DNA of 64,000 nt from CASICS01 sp045564455. GTDB lineage: Bacteria > Pseudomonadota > Gammaproteobacteria > Magnimaribacterales > AG-339-G14. Location of the stretch: positions 744,001 to 808,000 of the forward strand of contig JBJLHG010000002.1 in assembly GCA_045564455.1 (NCBI GenBank). Reading direction: 5' to 3'. The notes beneath the pieces are model-generated. The model was not told where the DNA came from and searched no databases. It worked only from the letters and a program-made list of their open reading frames with translations. A program made the translations under genes and the position numbers. Below, in pieces: positions 1 to 8,791 of the stretch. Positions within the stretch are counted from its first letter, which is position 1. The number at the start of each line of letters is the position of its first letter.

Positions 1-59
1 TAAAATATATATATAATTCTCTTTTAACTAATTTTAAGCATTCTTAATTAATCAAAAAA
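1..59 (+). promoter_or_regulatory. argG upstream region, candidate -10
   Basis: The sequence TATAAT lies at 12-17 and would give a short leader to the ATG at 60. No purine-rich ribosome-binding site precedes that ATG; the last bases are AATCAAAAAA. The region is almost pure A/T, so a chance match is easy. The -35 position is outside the window or not recognisable. Confidence 0.25.
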
Positions 60-1244
60 ATGAAAAAAGTAATTCTTGCATATTCTGGTGGTCTTGATAC
101 TTCAGTAATTTTGAAGTGGCTTATTGAAGAGAAAGATCTGGAAGTCATTACTTATACAGCTGATATGGGTCAAGGCGACATACCAGAAAACTTAGAAGAA
201 AGAGCTAAAAGTTTTGGCGCATCAAAAGTTATTATTGACGATCTTTCAGAAGAATTTGTATCAGAATATGTATTTCCTATGTTTCGATGCAATACGTTAT
301 TTGAAGGAGAGTATTTATTAGGAACAGCTATAGCTCGTCCGTTGATAGCAAAAAAATTAGTAGAGGCAGGTATTAAGGAAAGCACCAATATTATTTGTCA
401 TGGTGCGACAGGTAAAGGAAATGATCAAATTCGTTTTGAGATGGGTGCTCATGCATTAAATTCAAAAATAAAAGTTATAGCGCCTTGGAGAGAATGGGAC
501 ATGAAATCTAGGACTGACTTAATGAATTACTGTGAAAAGCATCAGATACCAATAGCAGCTGCCAAAGCTGAAGAACCACCGTTTTCTATGGATGAAAATC
601 TATTACATATCTCATATGAAGGTGGAGTTTTAGAGGATCTGAATAACCCACCTCCAGAAAACATGTGGCTAAACGTAAAATCATTAGAAGATGCCGATGA
701 TAATGCTGAAAATATCAAAATCACTTTTGATGAGGGTAATCCAGTAGCTATTAATGAAGAAGAGCTTTCACCAGCTAAGATATTAAGCAAACTAAATAAA
801 TACGGATGTAACCACGGAATTGGCCGAATCGATATTATTGAATCTAGAGTTACAGGAATGAAATCTCGAGGATGTTACGAAACTCCAGGAGGAACTATCT
901 TATTAAGAGCTCGAAGAGCTATTGAATCACTTTGCTTGTCAGGTAAAACCATCAAAACAAAAGATTCTTTGATGCCATCTTATGCAGCTTTAATTTATGA
1001 AGGTCTTTGGTGGAGTGATGAACGTATCAGGCTTCAAAATTTAATCGACGAAAGTTCTAAGGTAGTTTCAGGCTCAATTACTTTAAAACTTTTTAAAGGA
1101 AATATTATTCATCTTGGCAAAGAAAGTTTAAATTCACTTTATGACGAAACTAAAGCAAGTTTTGAAGAAGAAGGAGGTTTTAGCAATGATGATATGAAAA
1201 AACATATTAAAGATAATATTCTTAAATATAGTCCCAAAAAATAA
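60..1244 (+). CDS. argG: argininosuccinate synthase
   Basis: ATP-dependent ligation of citrulline and aspartate to argininosuccinate, the penultimate step of arginine synthesis, in the cytoplasm. At 394 residues it has the usual length of the family. The N-terminal PP-loop AYSGGLDTSV (residues 7-16) is the ATP pyrophosphatase signature, and HGATGKGNDQIRFE (about residues 114-127) is the citrulline/aspartate-binding loop. The start is placed at the ATG that opens directly into the PP-loop strand; no Shine-Dalgarno is visible. A small membrane-protein gene follows after 8 bases, probably co-transcribed. No other arginine gene is in the window. Confidence 0.97.
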   Translation: MKKVILAYSGGLDTSVILKWLIEEKDLEVITYTADMGQGDIPENLEERAKSFGASKVIIDDLSEEFVSEYVFPMFRCNTLFEGEYLLGTAIARPLIAKKLVEAGIKESTNIICHGATGKGNDQIRFEMGAHALNSKIKVIAPWREWDMKSRTDLMNYCEKHQIPIAAAKAEEPPFSMDENLLHISYEGGVLEDLNNPPPENMWLNVKSLEDADDNAENIKITFDEGNPVAINEEELSPAKILSKLNKYGCNHGIGRIDIIESRVTGMKSRGCYETPGGTILLRARRAIESLCLSGKTIKTKDSLMPSYAALIYEGLWWSDERIRLQNLIDESSKVVSGSITLKLFKGNIIHLGKESLNSLYDETKASFEEEGGFSNDDMKKHIKDNILKYSPKK

Positions 1245-1252
1245 TAAAATTA

Positions 1253-1495
1253 ATGATAAAAATTAAACAAATATTTAAAACAACTTTTCTAGTTACTTTT
1301 TTTGCTTTTTTTCTAGCTTTCACCATAGAGCCAATTTCCTATTTGATGGAGAAAATTCTTAAACTGTTTATCACTACAGATATATTAGGGACTTATATAT
1401 GGATGGCTGTTTCTTTTTTTGTTTCAGCGCTTATATTCAGTTTTTTAATTTCGTTAATAGATCCAATTAAAACCTATTTTAAAAAACTTTATTAA
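1253..1495 (+). CDS. small two-helix membrane protein, unknown
   Basis: This is an 80-residue protein with two strongly hydrophobic segments, about residues 9-27 and 43-66, separated by a short loop containing PISYLMEKILKLF, with basic ends (MIKIKQIFKTT and KTYFKKLY). It is likely an inner-membrane protein with both ends in the cytoplasm by the positive-inside rule. I do not recognise the family. It follows argG by 8 bases. Its TAA stop interlocks with the fabD stop on the other strand in the four bases TTAA at 1492-1495. Confidence 0.6.
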   Translation: MIKIKQIFKTTFLVTFFAFFLAFTIEPISYLMEKILKLFITTDILGTYIWMAVSFFVSALIFSFLISLIDPIKTYFKKLY

Positions 1496-2388
1496 ATATC
1501 TAGAAGACTAATTTTATCGATGTCTTTAAGTTTTCTTGCCATGCTGATAATAGTTTTGTCTGGACCGGCATCATAAATAGTTTTTAAGTTATTTTTAACT
1601 AAATAGTCTAAGGACTCACGCCATCTTACAGTACTGCAAAGTTGTTTGATTAAAGCTTGTTTAATTTGCAAAGTATCAGTAGTTGGATGAGCCAATACGT
1701 TTGGTATTACCGGAATAGATGGAGTTTTAAAATCTATCTGATTCAATAGTTTAGCAAGTTCTTCTTGAGCATTTTCTAACAAAGAGCAATGAGACGGTAC
1801 TGACATTTTTATTAGTTGTGTTTTAACTCTTCTAAAATCACTATGGTTTATATATTTAATACATTTTTTTATCGCTGAATTGGTTCCTGCAAGCACAGAA
1901 ACTCCTTCTGCATTGTCAGTTGAAAAATCAATAATTTCGCCTTTGTCCTGTAATGATTTAATCATGATGTGTATTTCTGAAAGTGGCATATTTAAGATTA
2001 CTAGCATACCAGCTGATCCTTCAGGAACGGCTTCTTGCATTAATCTACCTCTTGCATTTACCAATCGAAGAGCATCTTTAAAATCAATACATTCGGCAAA
2101 GACAAGTGCTGAATATTCTCCTAAAGAGAGTCCTGCTGTAAATTCTATCTTCTTATCAGACAAGACTGATCTTGCTATTGCAACGCTTGAGGCTAGTATT
2201 GCAGGCTGAGCAAATTCTGTTAAATTGATCTTTTCTTCAGGACCTTTAGTAATTAGTTCTAGTAAGTCAAAATTTAAGACTTCTGATGCATATAAGATTA
2301 AATTTGTAATTTCTTTATTTGAATCTAATAGGTTTTCTAGCATACCTACTTTTTGAACGCCTTGACCTGGAAAAAGAAGCGCTTTCAT
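1492..2388 (-). CDS. fabD: malonyl-CoA:ACP transacylase
   Basis: It moves malonyl groups from CoA to acyl carrier protein, supplying extender units for fatty-acid synthesis. The protein has 298 residues, near the usual 300-310. Visible motifs are LFPGQG (5-10), the nucleophile loop GLSLGEYSAL with Ser88, the carboxylate-binding Arg113 before GRLMQEAVPEG, and the catalytic His200 in SVPSHCSL. The residue before SLGE is Leu rather than the His seen in E. coli, as in some other FabD and plant enzymes. It follows the ferredoxin reductase gene by 4 bases on the same strand. In most gammaproteobacteria fabD sits between fabH and fabG; here that block is about 12 kb away (fabG at 14641). Confidence 0.95.
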   Translation of the reverse strand: MKALLFPGQGVQKVGMLENLLDSNKEITNLILYASEVLNFDLLELITKGPEEKINLTEFAQPAILASSVAIARSVLSDKKIEFTAGLSLGEYSALVFAECIDFKDALRLVNARGRLMQEAVPEGSAGMLVILNMPLSEIHIMIKSLQDKGEIIDFSTDNAEGVSVLAGTNSAIKKCIKYINHSDFRRVKTQLIKMSVPSHCSLLENAQEELAKLLNQIDFKTPSIPVIPNVLAHPTTDTLQIKQALIKQLCSTVRWRESLDYLVKNNLKTIYDAGPDKTIISMARKLKDIDKISLLDI

Positions 2389-2392
2389 ATGT

Positions 2393-3427
2393 TCAATTAT
2401 TAACTTTTAATTTTTCTTGAAGGCTTTTGTTAGATGTCGTATATCCAAAAGGCACTCTCTCACCAGGATTTAATCTTTTAAAGGCTTCTTGAACGGCTAG
2501 GGTTGTCTCATGGAAACCGCACAATATTAAATCTAATTTTCCTGGATAATCATTTATATCACCTACAGCGAAAATCCCTGATTTACTAGTTTCAAAGTTT
2601 TCAGTGTTAACAAGTATTTTATTATTTTTTAACTCAACGTCCCAATCTAGAATTGGACCAAGTTGTTTGTTTAATCCAAAAAAGAATAAAGCTTCATCGC
2701 AATTAATAGTTTCAATTTCTTTTGTTTCAAAATGCATCAAATTGACTCCACTAAATTTATCATCACCAATTATATCCTTAATTACATATGGAACTTTGAG
2801 ATCAATAGCTCCCGTTGAGACTAATTCACGCATCTTTTGTTCGGTATGTTGAGCTCCTCTGAAATCATCTCGTCTATGGACTAAGGAGATTTTTTTTGCA
2901 GTTTTTGCTAATTCTACCGACCAGTCTAATGCACTATCTCCACCACCAAATATTACAATCTCTTTATTTGTATATTTTGAAATATCTTTAACTGCATAAT
3001 CGATTCCTTTACCTAAAAATTTATCTGGTTCTATTACAGGAGGTCGTCTTGATTCGAAAGAACCTGCACCCGCTGCAATAAAAATGTTTTTAGTCTTAAA
3101 TTCCTGATTATCGCTTGTGACTAATTTCCAAGAATTATCATCTAGTTCTAATATTTCATTAACTCTTTGGTTGAGGTGGACTTTATAATCAAAAGGTTTT
3201 ATTTGCTCTAAAAGAGAGTCTATATGTTCTTTGCCAGTTTGGTTAGCAACACCCGGTATATCATAGATAGGTTTTTCTGGATAAAGCTCTATACATTGAC
3301 CACCGACCTTATCTAAATTATCAATAAGGTGGCAGTTAAGACCAAGAAGACCAGCCTCAAAAACTGTAAACAAGCCTACTGGACCTGCACCTATAATCAC
3401 TATGTCTGTTTCTATCTTATTTGTCAT
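2393..3427 (-). CDS. ferredoxin--NADP+ reductase, thioredoxin-reductase type
   Basis: A 344-residue two-dinucleotide-fold flavoprotein. The FAD site IIGAGPVGLFTVFEAG is at residues 11-26, the NADPH site IFGGGDSALDWSVELA at about 159-174, and the second FAD motif FAVGDINDYPGK near 290. The CxxC redox pair of thioredoxin reductases is absent: where it should be, the protein reads IFGGGDSALDW. That pattern fits the TrxR-like ferredoxin/flavodoxin-NADP+ reductases (type 2 FNR, YumC-like). It would supply or take electrons from ferredoxins, possibly including the P450 system at 40124, but that link is inference. Its neighbours metG and fabD give no functional hint. It sits 6 bases downstream of the tRNA-binding protein gene. 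Confidence 0.85.
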   Translation of the reverse strand: MTNKIETDIVIIGAGPVGLFTVFEAGLLGLNCHLIDNLDKVGGQCIELYPEKPIYDIPGVANQTGKEHIDSLLEQIKPFDYKVHLNQRVNEILELDDNSWKLVTSDNQEFKTKNIFIAAGAGSFESRRPPVIEPDKFLGKGIDYAVKDISKYTNKEIVIFGGGDSALDWSVELAKTAKKISLVHRRDDFRGAQHTEQKMRELVSTGAIDLKVPYVIKDIIGDDKFSGVNLMHFETKEIETINCDEALFFFGLNKQLGPILDWDVELKNNKILVNTENFETSKSGIFAVGDINDYPGKLDLILCGFHETTLAVQEAFKRLNPGERVPFGYTTSNKSLQEKLKVNN

Positions 3428-3433
3428 AATCCC

Positions 3434-3766
3434 TCAACTAACTTTCATTCCTGGTTCTGCACCAATGTCAGGACTTATTATAAAAACACCTGAATCTTCA
3501 TTGCTAGCAGCTAAAATCATTCCTTCCGAAATACCAAATCTCATTTCTCTTGGTTTGAGATTGGCAACACAGACCACAAGCTTTCCTAATAAATCTTTGG
3601 GGTCATAGTGATTTTTAATACCAGCAAAAACCTGCTTTTTACCTTCAGGCCCTAAATCTAAGATTAACTTAATCAATTTGTCAGCTTCTTCTATAGGTTC
3701 TACAACTTTCACTTTTGCAACTCTAAGATTTAATTTCAAAAAATCTTTTATGTCTATTTCATCCAT
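3434..3766 (-). CDS. free-standing tRNA-binding (EMAPII/MetRS beta) domain protein
   Basis: A 110-residue OB-fold tRNA-binding domain. It matches the C-terminal appendix of E. coli-type MetRS: IKDFLKLNLRVAKV at the start, then KQVFAGIKNHYDPKDLLGKL and NLKPREMRFGISEGMILAAS near the end. In E. coli this domain is fused to MetG and serves in dimerisation and non-specific tRNA binding. Here it is a separate gene whose ATG (3766) lies 8 bases inside the metG reading frame, in a different frame. The MetG/beta pair probably acts as a two-subunit enzyme, as known in Aquifex and some archaea. A frameshift in an originally fused gene is the alternative. Confidence 0.85.
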   Translation of the reverse strand: MDEIDIKDFLKLNLRVAKVKVVEPIEEADKLIKLILDLGPEGKKQVFAGIKNHYDPKDLLGKLVVCVANLKPREMRFGISEGMILAASNEDSGVFIISPDIGAEPGMKVS

Positions 3767-5396
3767 TTGTACTTGCCTCTTTTACTCTTGAGATTTCTTC
3801 ATCCTCAACTCTAATAATCAATGGTTCGAAAGATTCAATTTCATGATTTACAAGAATATTTCTAATGTTAACGATTGATTTATTGCATTTTAAGTAATTT
3901 TTTATCTTCAGGGAGGTTTCGGGAATAACAGGTTCTAAGTATAGATTCAAAATTCTAAATAAATTAATTGCTGTTGAAGATATAGTGTGGACTCTTTCTT
4001 TATTAGCAACATCTTTGTTCAAAATCCATGGTTCATTTTTATCTACATATTGGTTGGCTTCATCAGCTAAAGACATAATTTCTTTTAGTGCTTTTGAATA
4101 ATTTCTATTTAGAAAAAGATTAAAAATGTTATCTTTTTTAGAGATAAATTTTGCAATAATATCTTCATCTAGAGTTGATGATAATTTATTATCAAATTGT
4201 TTTAAGAAACCTTGACTACGGCTAGCAATATTAATAAATTTGCCAACCAAATCGGTATTAACTTTTTTCTGAAAATCTTCAAGATCTAGATCTAAATCAT
4301 CGATCCCATCAGAAAGCTTTGATGCTAAAAAATATCTCATATAGTCAGGCTTTAATATTTTTAAGTAATCCTCTATCAATAAAAAATTACCTTTTGATTT
4401 TGACATTTTTTTTCCGTTAAGAGTCATAAAGCCATGAACAAAAACATTATTTGGTTTTTTAAAGTCTGATGCATGCAGAAGAGCAGGCCAAAAAAGAGTA
4501 TGGAAGTTTAGAATATCTTTACCAATAAAATGATAGATTTCAGTTTTACTTTTTTCACCCCATAGTTCATCTGTATTTTCTTTTTTTTCTGAATTAGTTA
4601 AATAATTATCTAAACTTGCAATATATCCAATAGGAGCATCCAACCAGACATAAAAATATTTATCAGAATAACCAGGAATTTTGAATCCAAAGTAGGGATC
4701 ATCTCTACTTATATCCCAAGGCCGTAAGCCGTCTTTGAACCATTCCTTTAATTTATTTTTAACAGCACTTTGTAAATCTGTAGTTTCAATCCAAGAAGAA
4801 ATTTCACTTTGGAGTTTAGATAAATCAAAAAATAAATGTTCACTTTCTTTAATAATTGGAGCATTACCACTCAATGTAGAAATAGGGTCTATTAATTCAG
4901 TAGCTTCGTATTTGGCACCACAATTATCGCAATTATCACCATATTGATTAATAGAACCGCATTTTGGACATGTGCCTTGTACATATCTATCTGAGAGAAA
5001 CAATCCTTTGGAATCATCATATAACTGCTCTATATTTTTCTTTACAATAAGTCCTTTTTTATCTGCTCTTTTGAAAATTAATTCGCTATACTTTTTATTT
5101 TCTTCACTATGAGTAGTGTGGTAATTGTCATGATTAATATTAAATGCTTTTAGAGTTTTTTCATGATCTTCAGTAATTTTTTTTATTAACTCTTCTGGGC
5201 TAATTTTTTCTTGATCAGCTTTGAGCATTATTGGAGTGCCATGTGCGTCACTTGCACAAATGTAAATACAATCATTTTCAAGAAGTTTGTTAGCTCTAAC
5301 CCAAATATCAGTTTGCACATGCTCCAATAAATGGCCAAAATGCAATGGTCCATTCGCATAAGGAAGGGCAGAAGTAACTATTAATTGTTTAGGCAT
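3759..5396 (-). CDS. metG: methionyl-tRNA synthetase, catalytic part only
   Basis: Class I synthetase that charges tRNA-Met. The 545 residues cover the Rossmann catalytic domain and anticodon-binding helices but stop before the C-terminal tRNA-binding domain of the 677-residue E. coli enzyme. Seen in order: the HIGH-like motif GPLHFGHLLE (about 15-24), the four-cysteine zinc knuckle CPKCGSINQYGDNCDNCGA (about 143-161), and KMSKSKG (about 330). The missing domain is the next gene, overlapping by 8 bases in another frame. Translational coupling through the overlap would keep the two products in balance. It diverges from mlaA with 19 bases between start codons. Confidence 0.96.
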   Translation of the reverse strand: MPKQLIVTSALPYANGPLHFGHLLEHVQTDIWVRANKLLENDCIYICASDAHGTPIMLKADQEKISPEELIKKITEDHEKTLKAFNINHDNYHTTHSEENKKYSELIFKRADKKGLIVKKNIEQLYDDSKGLFLSDRYVQGTCPKCGSINQYGDNCDNCGAKYEATELIDPISTLSGNAPIIKESEHLFFDLSKLQSEISSWIETTDLQSAVKNKLKEWFKDGLRPWDISRDDPYFGFKIPGYSDKYFYVWLDAPIGYIASLDNYLTNSEKKENTDELWGEKSKTEIYHFIGKDILNFHTLFWPALLHASDFKKPNNVFVHGFMTLNGKKMSKSKGNFLLIEDYLKILKPDYMRYFLASKLSDGIDDLDLDLEDFQKKVNTDLVGKFINIASRSQGFLKQFDNKLSSTLDEDIIAKFISKKDNIFNLFLNRNYSKALKEIMSLADEANQYVDKNEPWILNKDVANKERVHTISSTAINLFRILNLYLEPVIPETSLKIKNYLKCNKSIVNIRNILVNHEIESFEPLIIRVEDEEISRVKEASTNG

Positions 5397-5415
5397 ATTT
5401 CAAAAAGGTATTGTA

Positions 5416-6141
5416 ATGGCAAAAAGTTTTTTTATCAGAATTCGTTTTTATTTATTTAATATAATTTTATGTATTTTTTTTATGAGTTGCACAACTACTC
5501 AGATAGAAATTACTGAACCTGGCGATCCTTGGGAAAGATCAAATAGATCTGTTCACTCTTTTAATAGTTCTTTGGATGATTGGTTTTTAAAACCGGTAGC
5601 AGAAACTTATGATTTCGTTACGCCAAATTTTATTCAAACAGGAATATCGAATATTTTTAGCAATATTGGTTCGATTAGTTCTTCTTTAAATAATCTTTTT
5701 CAAGGAAAATTAGTAGGTTTTTCTACTGAGTTATCAAGAGTTGTTATCAATAGTACACTGGGAATATATGGGCTGTTTGATGTAGCTTCTCAATTTGGTA
5801 TAGAACCTGATAGAGAGGATTTGGGGCAAACTTTTGGATACTGGGGAGTATCTTCTGGTCCATATATGGTCGTTCCATTTTATGGGCCTACTACAGTAAG
5901 GGATTTCTCATCAATTCTACCTGAGATTTATATCTCTCCAAGCATACCTGACGATGTTTCAGCAAGACTTGCTGCAGCTTCTTTAAATGTTATTAACATA
6001 AGATCAAGTCTCTTGAATGTCTCAGATTTAAGCGGTAACGATCAGTATAGTTTTTATAGAGATGCCTATTTGCAAAGAAGAGAATACGAGATTTCAGATG
6101 GAAAATTAGATGAGTCTTTATTCGAAGATGACTTTGACTAA
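5416..6141 (+). CDS. mlaA: outer-membrane lipid asymmetry lipoprotein MlaA (VacJ)
   Basis: It removes mislocalised phospholipids from the outer leaflet and passes them to the Mla pathway. The signal peptide is hydrophobic and ends in a lipobox FFMSC near residue 24, marking a lipoprotein. The family hallmark follows as DPWERSNRSVHSFN (about 37-50, commonly DPWExFNRxxFxFN). Later conserved stretches are DLGQTFGYWGVSSGPYMVVP and FYGPTTVRD. At 241 residues it is normal length. No mlaBCDEF genes are in the window. The ATG is preceded by AAAAAGG. Its TAA stop shares the bases CTAA with the stop of the opposite gene. Confidence 0.93.
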   Translation: MAKSFFIRIRFYLFNIILCIFFMSCTTTQIEITEPGDPWERSNRSVHSFNSSLDDWFLKPVAETYDFVTPNFIQTGISNIFSNIGSISSSLNNLFQGKLVGFSTELSRVVINSTLGIYGLFDVASQFGIEPDREDLGQTFGYWGVSSGPYMVVPFYGPTTVRDFSSILPEIYISPSIPDDVSARLAAASLNVINIRSSLLNVSDLSGNDQYSFYRDAYLQRREYEISDGKLDESLFEDDFD

Positions 6142-7388
6142 TCTATAAAAGATCCATATACCATTGTTTGCATTTGAGGTCGCAACGGAAATGCATCACT
6201 TGGAATGAATTGAGTCATAAAAATTCCCAAAAGGTCTTCTTTTGGATCTACCCAGAAGTATGTAGACGCCATGCCTCCCCAATTAAAACTACCAGTGCTT
6301 AAAGGATTTTGACTGGCTGCTGGATCAGTTGTTACAGCCATGCTAAGACCATAACCCATTCCATTATACCTAACCTCACTAAATCCTCCTGAAGATCCCA
6401 TGTCTGCCATAGTTTTGTTGTTAGGTAAATGATTTAAAGTCATCAGTTCAACAGTTTTTCGCGAAAGAATTCTAGATCCATTATATTCGCCACCATTTAA
6501 TAGCATTTGCAGAAATTTGTAGTAGTCAAGAGCAGTGCTTATTAAGCCACTCCCTCCGCCATTAAAATCTCTAGGAGCAGAATATCTACTCTTAGCATCT
6601 CCTGGATCATGCACAGTTATTTTTTTATTTACATCTCTGTGATAACACACAGCTAAATTTTTAAGGTTTTCTTCTGGAACATAAAAACCAGTATTATTCA
6701 TTTCAAGAGGTTTGAATATATTTTCTTCAAAGTATTCATCTATCTTCTTCCCAGACATAACTTCCACTAACCTTGCACAGACATCTATAGAAACGCTATA
6801 TAGCCATTGTTCACCCGGACTGAACTCTAAAGGCAAAGAAGCTATCCTCTTGCAGAATTCTTCTAAATCTATTTTTTCTTTTGCAACTAACGAAGCAGTA
6901 GGGTCTGAGATATTAAAGGCTTTTCTATAAGCCTCATCAACATGAGATTTATAATTAATACTGTAACTTAGTCCGGAAGTATGAGTAAGAAGATCCCTAA
7001 CGAGTATTTCTCTCTTAACAGGCTCTGTTATGAACATTGGAAAACTTCCAGAAATGTAAACTTGTTGATTCTTAAATTCAGGAAGAAACTTTGATATTGG
7101 ATCTGATAATTGAAAAAGTCCCTGTTCAAATAATTGCATCAAAGCCACGCCAGTTACCGGCTTGGTCATTGAGTATATTCTAAAAAGAGTATCTTCGTTT
7201 ATCGGTAAATTTTTTTCTATATCTCTATTGCCTTGAGAATGGAAATGAGCAATTTTTCCTTTTCTAGCAATTAGAGTTTGAGTGCCTGCAAGTTTATTTA
7301 AACCAATATATTTATTCATCAACATGTCGTCAAAAGATTTAAGACGATCTGTTGAAAGACCAACTGATTCAGGTTTAACTATTTTCAT
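6138..7388 (-). CDS. serine hydrolase of the beta-lactamase / family VIII esterase fold
   Basis: A 416-residue protein of the class C beta-lactamase superfamily. The catalytic SxxK is SMTK (Ser73, Lys76). The second motif reads LYSVSID rather than Tyr-x-Asn, and the third reads WGGMAST rather than KTG. That combination, together with no visible signal peptide, fits family VIII carboxylesterases (EstB-like) better than an antibiotic-degrading enzyme. The probable role is cytoplasmic ester hydrolysis; the substrate is unknown. It is the last gene of a reverse-strand run nhaB > dusA > TerB-like > this gene, overlapping the TerB-like gene by 14 bases. Confidence 0.85.
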   Translation of the reverse strand: MKIVKPESVGLSTDRLKSFDDMLMNKYIGLNKLAGTQTLIARKGKIAHFHSQGNRDIEKNLPINEDTLFRIYSMTKPVTGVALMQLFEQGLFQLSDPISKFLPEFKNQQVYISGSFPMFITEPVKREILVRDLLTHTSGLSYSINYKSHVDEAYRKAFNISDPTASLVAKEKIDLEEFCKRIASLPLEFSPGEQWLYSVSIDVCARLVEVMSGKKIDEYFEENIFKPLEMNNTGFYVPEENLKNLAVCYHRDVNKKITVHDPGDAKSRYSAPRDFNGGGSGLISTALDYYKFLQMLLNGGEYNGSRILSRKTVELMTLNHLPNNKTMADMGSSGGFSEVRYNGMGYGLSMAVTTDPAASQNPLSTGSFNWGGMASTYFWVDPKEDLLGIFMTQFIPSDAFPLRPQMQTMVYGSFID

Positions 7389-7827
7389 TTTTTGCTATTT
7401 GTTTGCATTTTATAAAATCATCGTGGGATATATATATAAGATCAGAAACTTTTCTAATTACGTATTCTTCATATTTATCTATATTTCCATCTGCATAGGC
7501 TATTTCCCACATTGATGTAATTAACTTTTGCTTGTCCGCGAACTCATACTCATCATTGATTGTTCTTGTGAATTCATAAAGTGAAGTAGAAGATTTCTGA
7601 TCTTGAGAGGCTTGAGCTATTAATTTATCAATTTCATCATTATTAGATTGAAATTTATTTATTAAAACCTTTTTGAGCTGATTAATCTCGGTTGAATCCA
7701 TAATATTATCAGCAAGGCTTACTTCTACCATTAGAGAAATGGCTGCAGATAAAACTGGATCAAATGATTTCGTTTCTTCGACTTCTTCGTTGTTTTTTTT
7801 AAAAATATTTTTTATAAAATTTATCAT
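7375..7827 (-). CDS. TerB-like domain protein
   Basis: A 150-residue soluble acidic-helical protein. The middle matches the TerB/DjlA-N type fold: AAISLMVEVSLADNIMDSTE and then EIAYADGNIDKYEEYVIRKV, the repeated acidic 'ADGxID' helix turns that bind metal in TerB proteins. Many proteobacteria carry such a stand-alone TerB-like protein of unknown role; tellurite resistance should not be assumed. It overlaps dusA by 4 bases upstream and the serine hydrolase by 14 downstream, so the three are likely one operon. Confidence 0.75.
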   Translation of the reverse strand: MINFIKNIFKKNNEEVEETKSFDPVLSAAISLMVEVSLADNIMDSTEINQLKKVLINKFQSNNDEIDKLIAQASQDQKSSTSLYEFTRTINDEYEFADKQKLITSMWEIAYADGNIDKYEEYVIRKVSDLIYISHDDFIKCKQIAKNENS

Positions 7828-8789
7828 GCTACTTTGCTATAATTGTTATCCAATAAAGAAATTATTTCATTCTTAGCTTTCTTAAAATAATTAAAATTAG
7901 AAAGTAAAATTCTGATTCTCCTAGCATCTTTAAGTCCACTATATAGACCATGCATATGAATTAATCCTCGTCTAATTTCACTTTTATTACTAAGAGTATC
8001 AAAATAGTTAAACATGTTTTCAGTTATTTCCTTTAAAGACTTATTCATGTCATCTGAATCATAGAAGGTTGAATCTATTTTTTGGAGTATTCTAGGATTC
8101 GAATAAGCTTCTCTTCCCAACATGATGCCATCAAGTTTAGCAAAATCCTTTTTTGCTTTTTCTATACTTTTAATACCTCCGTTAGCAATTATTTCTAAAT
8201 CTTGAAAATCTTCTTTTAATTTAATAACTCGCTCATAATTTAAAGGCGGGATTTCTCTATTATCCTTAGGAGATAACTTGTCTAGAATAGCTTTTCTCGC
8301 ATGAACATAAAATACTTTAACTTTACATTCTGAAATTGTAGAAACAAATTTATCTAATGAATCATAAATATCTCCATCATTAATACCAAGTCTTATTTTA
8401 ACTGTAATAGGTTTATTGGAGCTTTCTGTCATAGCCATAAGACAGTCTTTTACTAACTCAGGTTGAGCCATTAGAGCAGCTCCAAAATTACCACTTTTTA
8501 CTTTTGGACTCGGACAACCAAGGTTTAGATTTATTTCATCATAAGAAAACTCTTTTACTTGGAAACAAACTTTAGATAAAGCTTCTGGATCGTTTCCCCC
8601 TAATTGTAATACCAAAGGTTTTTGTGTATCTGTATATTCGTGCAACTTATTTTTATTTCCATAAAGAATTGCGTTTGTATGAATCATTTCAGTAAATAGA
8701 ACAGATTTAGCTGAAAGTTGTCTCGCTAAAAACCTATATTGACTATCAGTTTTAGCCATCATTGGCGCTACACAAAATTTTCTATTCAT
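7824..8789 (-). CDS. dusA: tRNA-dihydrouridine(20/20a) synthase
   Basis: FMN- and NADPH-dependent reduction of uridine 20/20a in the D-loop of tRNA. The sequence opens with FCVAPMMAKTDSQYRFLARQ, where DusA enzymes have VAPMLDxTD. The catalytic cysteine lies in NLNLGCPSPKVKSGNFGAAL (the Cys at about residue 93). IANGGIKS and GIMLGREAYSNP form the phosphate-binding end of the barrel. DusA is chosen over DusB/C because of the GNFGAALM segment and the overall N-terminus. The length is 321 residues. It starts 2 bases after the nhaB stop. Confidence 0.92.
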   Translation of the reverse strand: MNRKFCVAPMMAKTDSQYRFLARQLSAKSVLFTEMIHTNAILYGNKNKLHEYTDTQKPLVLQLGGNDPEALSKVCFQVKEFSYDEINLNLGCPSPKVKSGNFGAALMAQPELVKDCLMAMTESSNKPITVKIRLGINDGDIYDSLDKFVSTISECKVKVFYVHARKAILDKLSPKDNREIPPLNYERVIKLKEDFQDLEIIANGGIKSIEKAKKDFAKLDGIMLGREAYSNPRILQKIDSTFYDSDDMNKSLKEITENMFNYFDTLSNKSEIRRGLIHMHGLYSGLKDARRIRILLSNFNYFKKAKNEIISLLDNNYSKVA

Positions 8790-8791
8790 TT

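Noticed and set aside
2085..2145. FabD with Leu before SLGE instead of His
   Set aside because: The variant occurs in other functional FabD/MCAT enzymes, so it is not a lost residue; all catalytic residues are intact.
6138..7388. Antibiotic beta-lactamase
   Set aside because: No signal peptide, and the YxN and KTG motifs are replaced; family VIII esterase fits better.
7375..7827. Tellurite resistance cassette
   Set aside because: Only a lone TerB-like domain is present; TerA, TerC, TerD and TerZ are not, so resistance is not supported.
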